A DNA stretch of 64,000 nt, taken from the NCBI GenBank assembly GCA_030704615.1, contig CM060732.1:22630001-22694000 (forward strand), written 5' to 3'. The notes beneath the pieces are model-generated. The model did not search any database, was not told the DNA's origin, and worked only from the letters and a program-made list of their open reading frames with translations. Origin of the DNA: Takakia lepidozioides (lineage: Eukaryota; Streptophyta; Takakiopsida; Takakiales; Takakiaceae). Shown here piece by piece: positions 11,001-19,857 of this stretch; the first letter of the stretch is position 1; every line of letters starts with the position of its first letter. Both the position numbers and the translations under genes were made by a program.

Positions 11001-12131
11001 CCTGCTACAAGAAGACCTCGAGGAGTCAGAGAGTATGACTGGAGGGGAGGACTGGATGAGGAGCAGGAAGCTACCCTATTTGCTGCACACCCAGAATGGG
11101 AGCAGGTTGCAGAGATGCGGCTGGAAAGCCTAAGTTGTTTGAGAGGTATCTGCTGTGGTGTAGTGACAGCAACACCAATTGAAGAGGAAACCAACTGTTA
11201 CCCACCACATTTCTATGAAGAAAAGGAGGGAGAGATAGAAATCCTAGAAGAACCAGCCACTGTGAGCTTAAAGGATGAAGTGGTGACTGGTTGGACAATC
11301 ACAGCTGATGAGCAGGTGAGAGAAGTAAATGTGGGAACTCAGGAGGAACCGAGAATGGTGAAAGTAGGAGCTGATTTGGAGCCGGAATTCTTCGAAGAAG
11401 CTAAAAGCTTGTTCATCAAATACAGAGATGTATTTGCTTGGAGCTATGAGGATCTAAAAGGGATACCACCTGAAGTCTGTCAGCATAAAATTGAACTGGA
11501 ACCAGGGTCAGTACCAATCAAGCAGGCGAGGTATAGAATGAATCCCAACTACGCACAGAAGGTTGGAGAAGAGATAAAGAAGTTGGCTGAGGCTAAGTTT
11601 ATATACCCAATAGAGTATACAACTTGGTTGTCACCCATTGTTATAGTTCCCAAGAAGAATGGCAAACTAAGAGTATGTGTGAACTATAAGAAGCTGAATG
11701 CTTGTACGAAGAAAGATCCTTTCCCTTTGCCATTCACAGAAGCAGTATTAGACACTGTGGCAGGCCATGAGATGTACTCATTCATGGATGGCTTCAGTGG
11801 TTATAATCAAGTGCAAGTGGCAGAAGAAGACCAAGGGAAAACAGCTTTCATCACAGACTGGGGGGCTTATGCATACAAAGTCATGCCCTTTGGACTTTGT
11901 AATGCACCAGCGACCTTTCAGAGAGTGATAAGTGAATCTTTTCAAGAGTATCTGGATGATTTCATGCAGGTGTTTTTGGATGATTTCAGTGTGTACAGCT
12001 CTAAGAATGAGCACTTGCATAAATTGGAGTTATGCCTGGCCAGATGCAGGATGAGAGGTCTGGGCTTGAATCCCAGAGAAGTGTACTTTCTGTGTGAACT
12101 CAGGGGTGCTTCTGGGACACATTGTGTGTAA
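8097..12131 (+). CDS. gag-pol: Gag-protease-reverse transcriptase polyprotein, frameshifted at its end
   Basis: 1344 codons. Residues about 1-280 are acidic and low-complexity, with a Gly/Ser-rich stretch. A retrotransposon Gag domain starts near residue 287 (PFPIYSGKGDPDVHISQFE). Zinc knuckles follow: WCAKCQNEGHTTTEC plus a second CxxC unit, and LCYYCNQPGHRKAAC, separated by a basic NYQGN-repeat linker. The aspartic protease has DVLIDGGSG near residue 855, an unusual DGG where DTG/DSG is usual. The reverse transcriptase runs from about residue 1100, with VPKKNGKLRVCVNY, MPFGLCNAPATFQR and FLDD near residue 1290. The frame ends early because CCC at 12072-12074 has one C more than the outer copy; the reading continues in the next frame from 12094. 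Confidence 0.9.
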   Translation: MSDEREARRQRYSSKRESYLKANYPYLWERGIDIGESSGPLTPSRSKSASPIPEELELDATPSVSLQERLRELVQEEDQSRGERSEVHPWIKDLTEIFDKSWHGTPKAGTPVSEAEDEEGDEDVAEPTESSDSPTPLQLSYMSEEETQGQNLEDENREKKLEEEEYEEVDPTAEVETTTRTSQPVGPGSSGALGSQANEGVGSGGSGGLPGSGSGGTGSVGSSATEAGNTVNIVGPEAGSAQGPPLGGRSTTKTTGPEGPAPARVPAPVSGQKVGPQMALQPTRAKPPFPIYSGKGDPDVHISQFEHMCIVNNENGDDAKMRLFPCSLIKKASEWYARFPDNHFLTWNGLNTAFRNRFRTSKTEDEVYGSLQQLKQKKHETVEEYMEKMELMMKKLAAVPAPGLQKTWFVSGLRPELQKKVDMLPHNTVEEAFETANRIEQLGMLRREKKEDEDSEDESDEEEEQELKRKSKRKEKLKRDNYEKRLEEILKKYATEAATHWRKGVWCAKCQNEGHTTTECHMKEKHCTICKMDNHSTENCYYNRRTAAREPRQVRVHQVQPQPRRSNDQDHYGRSGGYNNGMEGRGNSRGNYQGNSRGNYQGNPRGNYQPGNQDYRNNPRPDQGRGPNGEELCYYCNQPGHRKAACSFWIRHQNEMRAPVNEGPVVAAHMVRPCVVPEVSTMIVTRSKAKLIPPVEEEEDETGSGNDMPEDEETWKDEKELHKEVADTIREMQKSTDIPVADSSDSDGEKEGSEEERKKEDADMQSNEETLAEVICQTKAEITIGQLLAVAPYCRHRLYQAINRIAQETGNTDLNSKVTSYNVKPEGREPVMDFDDSMPVIQLRIGSTELTDVLIDGGSGVNIMTDQLRKKLGLSNMKPAPFTVTMADQRSVQPLGLIRGVKIQIQKMIFMITVTVLKMDEVMEAYSLLLGRPWLKQARVFHDWNSQLLTVHNGMHEIQITTKKSSRLPATRRPRGVREYDWRGGLDEEQEATLFAAHPEWEQVAEMRLESLSCLRGICCGVVTATPIEEETNCYPPHFYEEKEGEIEILEEPATVSLKDEVVTGWTITADEQVREVNVGTQEEPRMVKVGADLEPEFFEEAKSLFIKYRDVFAWSYEDLKGIPPEVCQHKIELEPGSVPIKQARYRMNPNYAQKVGEEIKKLAEAKFIYPIEYTTWLSPIVIVPKKNGKLRVCVNYKKLNACTKKDPFPLPFTEAVLDTVAGHEMYSFMDGFSGYNQVQVAEEDQGKTAFITDWGAYAYKVMPFGLCNAPATFQRVISESFQEYLDDFMQVFLDDFSVYSSKNEHLHKLELCLARCRMRGLGLNPREVYFLCELRGASGTHCV

Positions 12132-15084
12132 GAAGGGACTCCTTGTGGATCCCAGGAAGACAGAGTCCATTAAAGTCTCTCCACCACCAGTGAATGTTAA
12201 GAGTTTAAGGAGATTCCTTGGGCAAACCAGTTATTACAGAAGATTTGTCAAAAGGTATGCACAAATAGCAGCACCATTGAGCAAGCTTCTGAAGAAAGAT
12301 GCAGTGTTTGCATGGACAGCTGAATGTCAACAGGCGTTTGAGGAACTTACACTGTCAGTAACAACTACACCTGTGCTGATTAACCCTCACTGGCATGTAG
12401 TATTTCATGTTCACTGCGATGCATCAGGAGAAGCGTTGGGAGCGGTGTTAGCCCAGAATGTTACAGGGAATATAGATTCACCTGTGTACTATGCTAGCCG
12501 GTTGATGAACAGTGCTGAGAGGAACTATAGCACAACGGAAAGAGAAGCATTGGCAATGATCTATGCAGTGAAGAAATTCAGGCATTACCTATTGGGAAGA
12601 AAGTTTATGTTTTATGTGGATCACCAGGCTCTGATATATCTGGTGAACAAACCTTTGATAAGTGGAAGGATAGCGAGGTGGTTAATAATCTTGCATGAGT
12701 TTGAGTTCGAGGTTATTTACAAGCCTGGCCGTTTGCATCTTGTGGCAGATCATTTGTCACGACTAACAACAGGAGAGGCCGCCACAGGAGTGGACGATCA
12801 GTTACCTGATGCGAGTTTATTTGTAATGGAGGTGCAAGGAAGTGCAGATGAATGGTTAGATTGGCAGTGGCCAATCAGATACTACCTTGCTCATGGTCAG
12901 TGCCCACCTAGTTATGGTAAGGAGCAGAGGAAGAGAATCGCTATCAAAGCTTTACCTTATACTATGGTAGGAAGCAGAATGTATAAGTTAGGACCTGATG
13001 GAGTACTAAAACGATGCTTGTACCACCATGAAGTAAATAAAGTCTTGGAGGAAGTTCATAAAGGAGTGGCTGGAGGTCATTTTGGAGAAGAGACTACCAG
13101 TAGAAAGATACTACTCGCAGGATACTGGTGGCCTACTTTGTTCAAAGATGTACATGAGTATTGTCAGAAGTGTGATGAATGTCAGAGGCTAGGACCTTTG
13201 CAGAGATCTGGAAGAATGGCCTTGCATCCTACAATGCCTACGGAACCATTTCAGAAATGGGGACTAGACTTTGTTGGACCAATTAATCCACCATCCAAGA
13301 ATACACAAAACAGGTACATAATTACAGCCACTGATTATACTACAAAGTGGGTGGAAGCTAAAGCTTTGAGGGACAACACAGCCAAGTCCACAGCAAGGTT
13401 CCTGTACGAGAACATACTTACACGATTTGGATGTCCCTTAGAATTTATCAGTGATCAAGGAAGTCACTTCATGAATGAGACCATTGAGTTATTGACTAAA
13501 GAGTTTATGATTGTGCATAGAAAGAGTACAACATATTACCCACAGGGTAATGGACAGGCAGAGGCTACCAACAAAATACTATGTACTATCTTGGCTAAGA
13601 TAGTCAATGCAAACAGAACGGATTGGGATACAAAGCTGCTGACAGCTTTATGGTCATACAGGACTTCGTATAAAGTCACCACAAAGTATACACCATTCCA
13701 ATTAGTTTATGGTATGGAAGCCTTACTTCCAGTGGAATTCCTGTTACCTACCATGAGAACGGAGTGGGGAAAAAGAATGGAATTGCAAGACTCCATCAAG
13801 GTCAGGAAACATGAATTATACCATGTGGAAGAAGTACGTGCTGATGCAGCTGATAATATGACCAGAATTCAGATGAAGAGAAAGGAACAGTTTGATGAAG
13901 GCAAGTTAAAGACTTTTAAGACGGGGGATTTGGTTCTATGGTTGCAGAAGAAAGGAAAGATTCAAGCTTCTAAGCTTAAATCACCATGGAAAGGACCTTA
14001 TGTCATACAAAAGATGTATGATAACAACACAGCCATGTTACAAACCATTAACAAAGAAATGCTGGGAAGAGTCAATGCAAATAAGTTGAAGGGGTACAGT
14101 GGTATCCATGACAAACCCCTGCAGCATGATTTGCATGTTGAACCGCAAGAGCAGTCACGGGCTGCACCAGTGTTACGAACGGAGTATGGAACACTTGTCG
14201 CTAGGCCCAGTATATATGACCGGGGTGGGCAAAACAAACGTGACACAGCCTATCACAGCCCATCACGGCGTGACACAGCCTATCACAGCCCATCACGGCG
14301 TGACACAGCCTATCACAGCCCATCACGGCGTGACACAGCCTATCACAGCCCGTCACGACGTGACACAGCCTATCACAACCTACCGCAGCGTGTCACAGCC
14401 TATCACAGCTTACCACAGTGCAACACAGCCTATCACAGCGTAACACAGTATGACACAGCCTGTCACAGCTCAACACAGCCTACTAAAGTTACACGATCCA
14501 TAGAATCAGTGACAAGTGGACACATAAAAACTTCAGGAAAATGGCTGAAGGAAGAAGAAACGGAAATTAATTTAAAAATAGACACGTGGAGGTCAGGGTG
14601 CGACACACAGCAGAGAATGAAGTGCAAGGACAGGTGTCAAAAAGAAAGAGGACAAGAACGGCCGTCAAAAGGGATGAAAGGCGGGCCCATTAATGAATAC
14701 GGAAAAAGGGAAACAGAACGAACGGCAAGTACAGAAAAACTGAATTCATGTCGCATGTGTGATCCTAGTGGACTATCCAACAGGGAAAGTCCACTAAAGA
14801 AGATAAAAGTTAAAATCCAGTCACAGCGGATACAGCCAATAGAAAACCAGAGAAATGATCAAGAAAATGGAGGGAAATTAAGCGCAAGAGGCGGCGTCGT
14901 TCTGAGTAACGGGCGTCTCGACAGGACAGGCCATAAATGCTATAACTTGGAAACTATGGAGGAACTAACAGACTATACGCTCGCAATATTACTTACGCAG
15001 TGGCAGAGACACGAAACGAAGAGCAGAGCTTTTCTCTTGAACAATGCTTGCAAGCCCCGCAGGCTTACAAGAGATTACCCATAG
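12094..15084 (+). CDS. pol: RT end, RNase H and integrase of inner element
   Basis: This continues the polyprotein after the one-base shift. It covers the RT connection (RRFLGQTSYYRRF), RNase H (HCDASGEALGAVLAQ, then YVDHQALIYL), an integrase HHCC zinc region (13057-13190, ending CQKCDECQR), and the integrase core with D in GLDFVGPI, D in SDQGSHF and E in GNGQAEATNK. A C-terminal GPYVI module (SPWKGPYVIQ) follows. The last ~280 codons are repeat-encoded and basic (RRDTAYHSPS copies), not conserved domain. The end overlaps the start of the 3' ORF by 85 bp. Confidence 0.9.
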   Translation: MNSGVLLGHIVCKKGLLVDPRKTESIKVSPPPVNVKSLRRFLGQTSYYRRFVKRYAQIAAPLSKLLKKDAVFAWTAECQQAFEELTLSVTTTPVLINPHWHVVFHVHCDASGEALGAVLAQNVTGNIDSPVYYASRLMNSAERNYSTTEREALAMIYAVKKFRHYLLGRKFMFYVDHQALIYLVNKPLISGRIARWLIILHEFEFEVIYKPGRLHLVADHLSRLTTGEAATGVDDQLPDASLFVMEVQGSADEWLDWQWPIRYYLAHGQCPPSYGKEQRKRIAIKALPYTMVGSRMYKLGPDGVLKRCLYHHEVNKVLEEVHKGVAGGHFGEETTSRKILLAGYWWPTLFKDVHEYCQKCDECQRLGPLQRSGRMALHPTMPTEPFQKWGLDFVGPINPPSKNTQNRYIITATDYTTKWVEAKALRDNTAKSTARFLYENILTRFGCPLEFISDQGSHFMNETIELLTKEFMIVHRKSTTYYPQGNGQAEATNKILCTILAKIVNANRTDWDTKLLTALWSYRTSYKVTTKYTPFQLVYGMEALLPVEFLLPTMRTEWGKRMELQDSIKVRKHELYHVEEVRADAADNMTRIQMKRKEQFDEGKLKTFKTGDLVLWLQKKGKIQASKLKSPWKGPYVIQKMYDNNTAMLQTINKEMLGRVNANKLKGYSGIHDKPLQHDLHVEPQEQSRAAPVLRTEYGTLVARPSIYDRGGQNKRDTAYHSPSRRDTAYHSPSRRDTAYHSPSRRDTAYHSPSRRDTAYHNLPQRVTAYHSLPQCNTAYHSVTQYDTACHSSTQPTKVTRSIESVTSGHIKTSGKWLKEEETEINLKIDTWRSGCDTQQRMKCKDRCQKERGQERPSKGMKGGPINEYGKRETERTASTEKLNSCRMCDPSGLSNRESPLKKIKVKIQSQRIQPIENQRNDQENGGKLSARGGVVLSNGRLDRTGHKCYNLETMEELTDYTLAILLTQWQRHETKSRAFLLNNACKPRRLTRDYP
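14239..14478 (+). repeat. Eight 30-bp tandem repeats in the 3' end of pol
   Basis: Units of 30 bp beginning CGTGACACAGCCTATCACAG; the first four are nearly identical and the later four decayed. They encode RRDTAYHSPS-like decapeptides in frame. They share the CACAGCC word with the LTR repeats. The outer copy has a reduced, scrambled equivalent at about 23130-23320. Confidence 0.92.
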
Positions 15085-18000
15085 CTTTCTGCGGCAACCA
15101 TACGTTTCTGCTTTGTGCACTACAGGCATTCCTGCAGTTGTTACAGCCAAAGCAGTTCTGTGAGTCTAAGATGAAGAGAGTGAGAGGAATGGAGGAAATC
15201 AGGGTGAAGAGCACCACAATTCTGCAGAAACAAACGATGGCTACCCCACAGGCGATAAAGATACTGAAGGAGCTGAGATTGGAAGGATTGCAAAGCATGG
15301 ATTGGACACTACACCATAGACAGTACATGTTACAATTTTTGCAGAACTTTGAGCCAAAGACAGGAACAACAACGGTGAAGGGAGTTGAATTAATGATTAC
15401 TCCCCTATACCTCCAGCAATTGTTTCGATTGCCAGCAGGTCATGTGTATGTGGAGGAACACAGGGAAAGACTGCAAATAGGGGATTTATTCCAAGAAGGG
15501 AGTTTCTTTAAAACTCAGGGTTATGCTTGTACCAAAGCTGTGTACCCAGGGTTAAAAGACATAGGCCAAGTATTGAACGTTCTGATTGCCCTGAAACAGA
15601 ACCAACAATATTTGAGCAGATCCTTCACAGAGGAAATCCTCAAAGGCTTGAAGGGACAAGAGGTACCATGGGCGGACATAATGTACAACGCACTGGTAGA
15701 GGAGATGAAAAGATTACAAGGTACTACCGCAAAATCTCCTATCATAGTGTCTGGCCCAATCATTGCTCAAATAATCCTTAGTTCTGGCATACTTAATGCA
15801 CAAGAAAGGAAGGAAATGGGAGTGTTTGAGCCAGAAACAACTGCAATGGAAGAGCAAGGCTCTTCACACAGTGAGGGTGGACTAGCAGCACAACCCGAGA
15901 CTAAGAGGCAGAGAAGGGGAAAGACTGTAGTGGCGGATCCACTGGCTTCACGGATTCCGCATGATAATGTTTCCCAAGCTCATGACCAGGAAGGGGCACA
16001 GCAGCACAAAAGAATGTTATTACTGGAAGCAGGACCTTCAGAGAGGGAGGAAGAAGTTACTTCTGCATCACAACCAACACAGCCACTTGAACGACTTGTC
16101 ACAAGGTCACAAGTTATCCATGCAGCTCAACCCGAAATAATTGATTTGGAAAGTGAAGGGATAGATATTCCAACTACAGAACAGATAGTGGCAGAAATAG
16201 AGAAAGGGGACCTTCTCTATGAATATTCTGGTCTGGTCAAGCAGACAGAAATCCCAGAGGTGCAACAGTTGCCCAAGAGAAATCCTGAGGTACATATAAT
16301 GCACACACCTGTGTCGGAGGTACCACAGGCGGAAGGCCATGACACTGTAGCACCGGTCATAAATGAAGTAGTTCAGGAAGAAAATCCGGTGGGACAATGG
16401 TCTGAATGGTTAGTGAGACATCATACTGTTGAAGATCGGGAGGAACAGCAGCAACCTCACCATGATGACCCTCAACAGGCAATGCTGATGAGTTCCATAG
16501 GCAGGACACTTAATTTGTTGGGGACTTATGTCAAAACCCATGTTCCAATTACCCAATTGACAGCCTTGAAAGAAGAACTCAGGAAGGAGTTTGAGGCTCG
16601 ACTTGCCACTGAGTGTGCAAACAAGGTCGATGAAGAGGTCACTCTCAAGATGAAGCAGGACTTGGCCAATACAGAAATGGCTTTGCAATTGGCCAAGCAA
16701 CAATTGATTGAGGCAGGCCTCGCGCAAGACCAGTTGCACGAAGCACATAAGCAACAGCTATACCAAATGCAGGTGCAGCATGAAAGCAAGTTGCAAGAAC
16801 TGAATGCACTACATACGGAGTTGCAGACAGTGCATAACAGGATGGCGATACAATGCGCTACATTTACAACTATGCTTGACCAATCAACAAAAGAAATAAA
16901 CAGTCAAGCGGAAAAATGTACGAAGGCAGAAGAAGAGAATGTGGAGCACATGAAGCTCATTGTCGATATGAAGAATACAATCTGTCGCAATGAAGATACT
17001 TTCAAGCAATACAGGCAGATGGAAGCTGAGAATGAGAAATACATCGTGGAGTTGCAACAAACCATCGTGGCCAATAGAAATGAAATCGCGGTCAGTAACA
17101 AGGCTTCGAAAGAAGCCAATAATCTACTTGCTGCCTATGCGCAATTGGTTGAGCCACAGGCGAAGCGCATGAAGGCTTTACAACAGCAGTTGGAATTGTA
17201 TAAGCTAAGAGAGGAGCAAACTCTCAGGGGAACCACAAGCAGCTTGGTGGATAACAGCCTTATGCAGGTCTGGTTAGCACAAGGGCCAGTAGAGGGCAAA
17301 AGCCCACGGAAGCTCACCCAAAGCGAGATGAATGAGCTCAGACTGCAGGTGCAGAACATTGCCACAACTACTATAGACAATGTCTATAGTAGGATAGCAG
17401 AGTTACAAGAGGATGTAGACGGACTCCAGACTCAAGTGGAAGACCTCACTTCAAACATCGACCAAAGAGTCTATATCCCTCAGGAACAGCTAATGGCTTC
17501 TTATTTGCAAGCCAGAACTCTGGCTTTTCAGTCTTCACAGGAGGTGCAGGAGATGCCAATGGTACAGGAACCAGTACCACCACCACCACAACAGGTCAGT
17601 GTACCAGTAGCTGAACCTGTGGTTACTACAACCACACCACAGCCACCACAGCCGGAGGTATGGGGCAATGCAGCTTTTAACCCACCTAAAACTCCAGCTG
17701 CCAGGGAGTACAGTAGGGCTATGATTATGCCCTTCAACCAAATTCCCATCATGTTGGATTTGGCTTGGAAAGAATTTAGTCCTCCGCAGTCATTCGCACA
17801 TTACTACCAAATCATGCGTATTTGGCTGCCAGTGGCAACCAGGACTAAAGTTCTTCCAAACAATCGACATATTGAAGATCATCACTTTGCACAATACTGG
17901 CACGAGGCAGGTACCATGTTGAGGGAATTGGTTGCTTTCCAGGTTGTACATGGACTCATTTATACCAAGACCAAGGAGATAGCAAGTATTGTCATGGGGT

Positions 18001-18722
18001 GCGGGCTATACTACGCTGCTTGTTTTCTGATACGTTACCACATAGAGCAACAAAAGATGCAAGCACGCTTTCAAAGTTACTCCAGTGGAGATCATTGGGT
18101 ATTACCTTCGGTGCCACCTCATATGTACCTATATGACCCAAAAGTTATGATACAGAAGGATTCTCAAATTCGTTCATGGTTTCAAGCAGCCTGCAACAAT
18201 TTGTCAACACAGAAATTCGGACTTGATGACATTTTCTATAAGGGACATATCGCATGGAAATACTTGCACGCTGCACCAGTAATTGGTACCCCACTCATCT
18301 GGACAGACAAGGAGCTCAGTGTCTACACCAATTTTGCTGTTCAACGGTTACACCAGGTTGTAAAATGCAAACTTCCAGACATGGTAGGACAGCATTGTAT
18401 GCCCCAGATGATTCCACAAAAAGTTCGAAAATTAAAACACCTGAGAGGCGATGAGGATTCTGATACAACTGTTTCTTCACAAAATTCTTTTGACATGGGA
18501 GAAGACTATGCAATTCAGATGGAAGAGAAGAAACAAAGGGGATCTCCTATGCCGGAAAGATTACCTCGATATCAGCCTCCAGAAGGCCTCACTTATCCAG
18601 GTAGTGATCAACCATCTCCATCAACCAGAGACAGACCTCGGGCTCGTACACACAGCCCACCACGAAACTCTCAACGTCAACAAGGTGCTCACTCACAAAG
18701 GTTTGCTACTCGGAAACAGTAA
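15000..18722 (+). CDS. Large 3' ORF of the retrotransposon, coiled-coil protein of unknown function
   Basis: The frame is open from 15000 (a GTG) to TAA at 18720-18722; the first ATG matching a plausible start is about 15171. A splice-acceptor-like ACTTACGCAG immediately precedes 15001, so expression from a spliced message is possible. The N-terminal globular part (ending ALVEEMKRLQG, IIAQIILSSGIL) loosely resembles the plant-transposon-protein domains found after pol in other plant elements (inference). The middle, residues about 490-760, is a long Gln/Glu/Lys-rich coiled coil. A proline-rich linker and a tryptophan/histidine-rich C-terminal domain (IMLDLAWKEFSPPQ to VGQHC) follow. It sits where retroviruses carry env, but I see no signal peptide or membrane helix, so it is not an obvious envelope protein. 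Confidence 0.75.
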   Translation: MAETRNEEQSFSLEQCLQAPQAYKRLPIAFCGNHTFLLCALQAFLQLLQPKQFCESKMKRVRGMEEIRVKSTTILQKQTMATPQAIKILKELRLEGLQSMDWTLHHRQYMLQFLQNFEPKTGTTTVKGVELMITPLYLQQLFRLPAGHVYVEEHRERLQIGDLFQEGSFFKTQGYACTKAVYPGLKDIGQVLNVLIALKQNQQYLSRSFTEEILKGLKGQEVPWADIMYNALVEEMKRLQGTTAKSPIIVSGPIIAQIILSSGILNAQERKEMGVFEPETTAMEEQGSSHSEGGLAAQPETKRQRRGKTVVADPLASRIPHDNVSQAHDQEGAQQHKRMLLLEAGPSEREEEVTSASQPTQPLERLVTRSQVIHAAQPEIIDLESEGIDIPTTEQIVAEIEKGDLLYEYSGLVKQTEIPEVQQLPKRNPEVHIMHTPVSEVPQAEGHDTVAPVINEVVQEENPVGQWSEWLVRHHTVEDREEQQQPHHDDPQQAMLMSSIGRTLNLLGTYVKTHVPITQLTALKEELRKEFEARLATECANKVDEEVTLKMKQDLANTEMALQLAKQQLIEAGLAQDQLHEAHKQQLYQMQVQHESKLQELNALHTELQTVHNRMAIQCATFTTMLDQSTKEINSQAEKCTKAEEENVEHMKLIVDMKNTICRNEDTFKQYRQMEAENEKYIVELQQTIVANRNEIAVSNKASKEANNLLAAYAQLVEPQAKRMKALQQQLELYKLREEQTLRGTTSSLVDNSLMQVWLAQGPVEGKSPRKLTQSEMNELRLQVQNIATTTIDNVYSRIAELQEDVDGLQTQVEDLTSNIDQRVYIPQEQLMASYLQARTLAFQSSQEVQEMPMVQEPVPPPPQQVSVPVAEPVVTTTTPQPPQPEVWGNAAFNPPKTPAAREYSRAMIMPFNQIPIMLDLAWKEFSPPQSFAHYYQIMRIWLPVATRTKVLPNNRHIEDHHFAQYWHEAGTMLRELVAFQVVHGLIYTKTKEIASIVMGCGLYYAACFLIRYHIEQQKMQARFQSYSSGDHWVLPSVPPHMYLYDPKVMIQKDSQIRSWFQAACNNLSTQKFGLDDIFYKGHIAWKYLHAAPVIGTPLIWTDKELSVYTNFAVQRLHQVVKCKLPDMVGQHCMPQMIPQKVRKLKHLRGDEDSDTTVSSQNSFDMGEDYAIQMEEKKQRGSPMPERLPRYQPPEGLTYPGSDQPSPSTRDRPRARTHSPPRNSQRQQGAHSQRFATRKQ

Positions 18723-18744
18723 ACCGTGAGGACACGGCTTTTTG

Positions 18745-18758
18745 AGGGGGGAAGGGGT
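18745..18758 (+). other. Polypurine tract of inner element
   Basis: GAGGGGGGAAGGGG lies three bases before the 3' LTR, the normal position for plus-strand DNA priming. Confidence 0.88.
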
Positions 18759-18761
18759 AAT

Positions 18762-19852
18762 GTTAGAGGACTGTAGGGGACTTAGACACTTATACGGGAT
18801 CTGTAGGGTACCCTTAATTTTTGCACAGACTGAGACAAACAGGAACCTTAGGGGTGACAGCAGCGCACTGTAGAGGGGGGTTACATAGCCCACACAGCCG
18901 ACACAGCAGTCACAGCCCACACAGCCGTCACAGCCCACACAGCCAACACAGCCCGTCACAGTCGTCACAGCCCACACAGCCGACACAGCAGTCACAGCCC
19001 ACACAGCCAACACAGCCCGACACAGTCGTCACAGCCCACACAGCCCGTCACAGCAGACACAGCCCACACAGCCGTCACAGTCGTCACAGCCCACACAGCC
19101 CACACAGCCCGTCACAGTCGTCACAGCAGACACAGCCCACACAGCCAGTCACAGCCCGGCACAGCCACACAGCCAGTCACAGCCCGACACAGCCAAACAC
19201 AGCCAGTCACCGCTTGACACAGCTGTCACGATAATAGGGAACGAAGAGTAGGACAGGGAACGACTGTGGGGAACAACACCAGTGAAGGGAACATGTTAGT
19301 TCACATACGACGGTTAGAGAGGGAAACGGTTAGAACCGCGGATAGGAGGATAAAGGGAAGAACGGGGAATGATGAGGGGATCATTATTATCATTATTCGG
19401 GGAGGACTTCGGAGTCAGGCGGGAGCGGAAGTCGGTGAGCACGATGAAGGAGGAAAGAGGATTAGTAGATGCTTGTTATATGCAAAGCTGTAGGATATTG
19501 TAGAGGAGAATAGAGACACAATGGCTTCGGCCTGATACCTGATAAATCATAATCTGATACTTATACGATACAATCACACTGTGTAGAGAGATCTGAGTGA
19601 AGCTGTGGATTGAATGGAGGAGTGAAGGAAACCGATAAATTGATGAAGCAAACTGATACTTAATTATCAATGGTAAGGTAGCTAAGATGAATGCGGAAAA
19701 GGAAACAAATAGGAAACACCCCCATGATACACTAGCTGTAGGTCATGACTGATTGTTCTGCGCGGGCTGAGTACTTAGAGATTTCCAACTCTTCTATCTT
19801 GGAGTTTCCGCCTCGGATAGCGAAGGGATGGGTGAGTAAAAGCCGCGCGACA
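18762..19852 (+). repeat. 3' LTR of inner element
   Basis: 1091 bp from TGTTAGAGG to CGCGCGACA, nearly identical to 6386-7487. Most visible differences are in the length of the CACAGCC block, suggesting recent insertion. Confidence 0.95.
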
Positions 19853-19857
19853 GATGG
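19853..19857. repeat. Right target-site duplication of inner retrotransposon (GATGG)
   Basis: It matches 6381-6385. The following GAATTTGGTTGAAGGGC continues the interrupted 3' ORF of the outer element. Confidence 0.93.

Larger units (their letters stand above)
6386..19852 (+). mobile_element. Inner, nearly intact Ty3-type LTR retrotransposon nested in the opposite orientation
   Basis: It is 13,467 bp with LTRs of 1102 and 1091 bp, a primer-binding site, ORF1, gag-protease-RT, RNase H-integrase, a ~1200-codon 3' ORF and a polypurine tract. It belongs to the same family as the outer element, in which it is inserted head-to-head. Domain order protease-RT-RNase H-integrase marks it as Ty3/gypsy. 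The protease DGGSG, the RT FLDD box, and the extra ORFs before gag and after integrase recall Tat/Athila-type plant elements; that lineage call is inference. The one obvious lesion is a one-base insertion near 12072-12074. Confidence 0.95.

Noticed and set aside
8248-11298. Long minus-strand ORFs antisense to gag-pol
   Set aside because: They are shadows of the gag-pol frame with leucine/serine bias and no homology.
15000-18722. Viral envelope gene
   Set aside because: Position fits, but there is no signal peptide, membrane helix or cleavage site visible; coiled-coil and Gln-rich content dominate.
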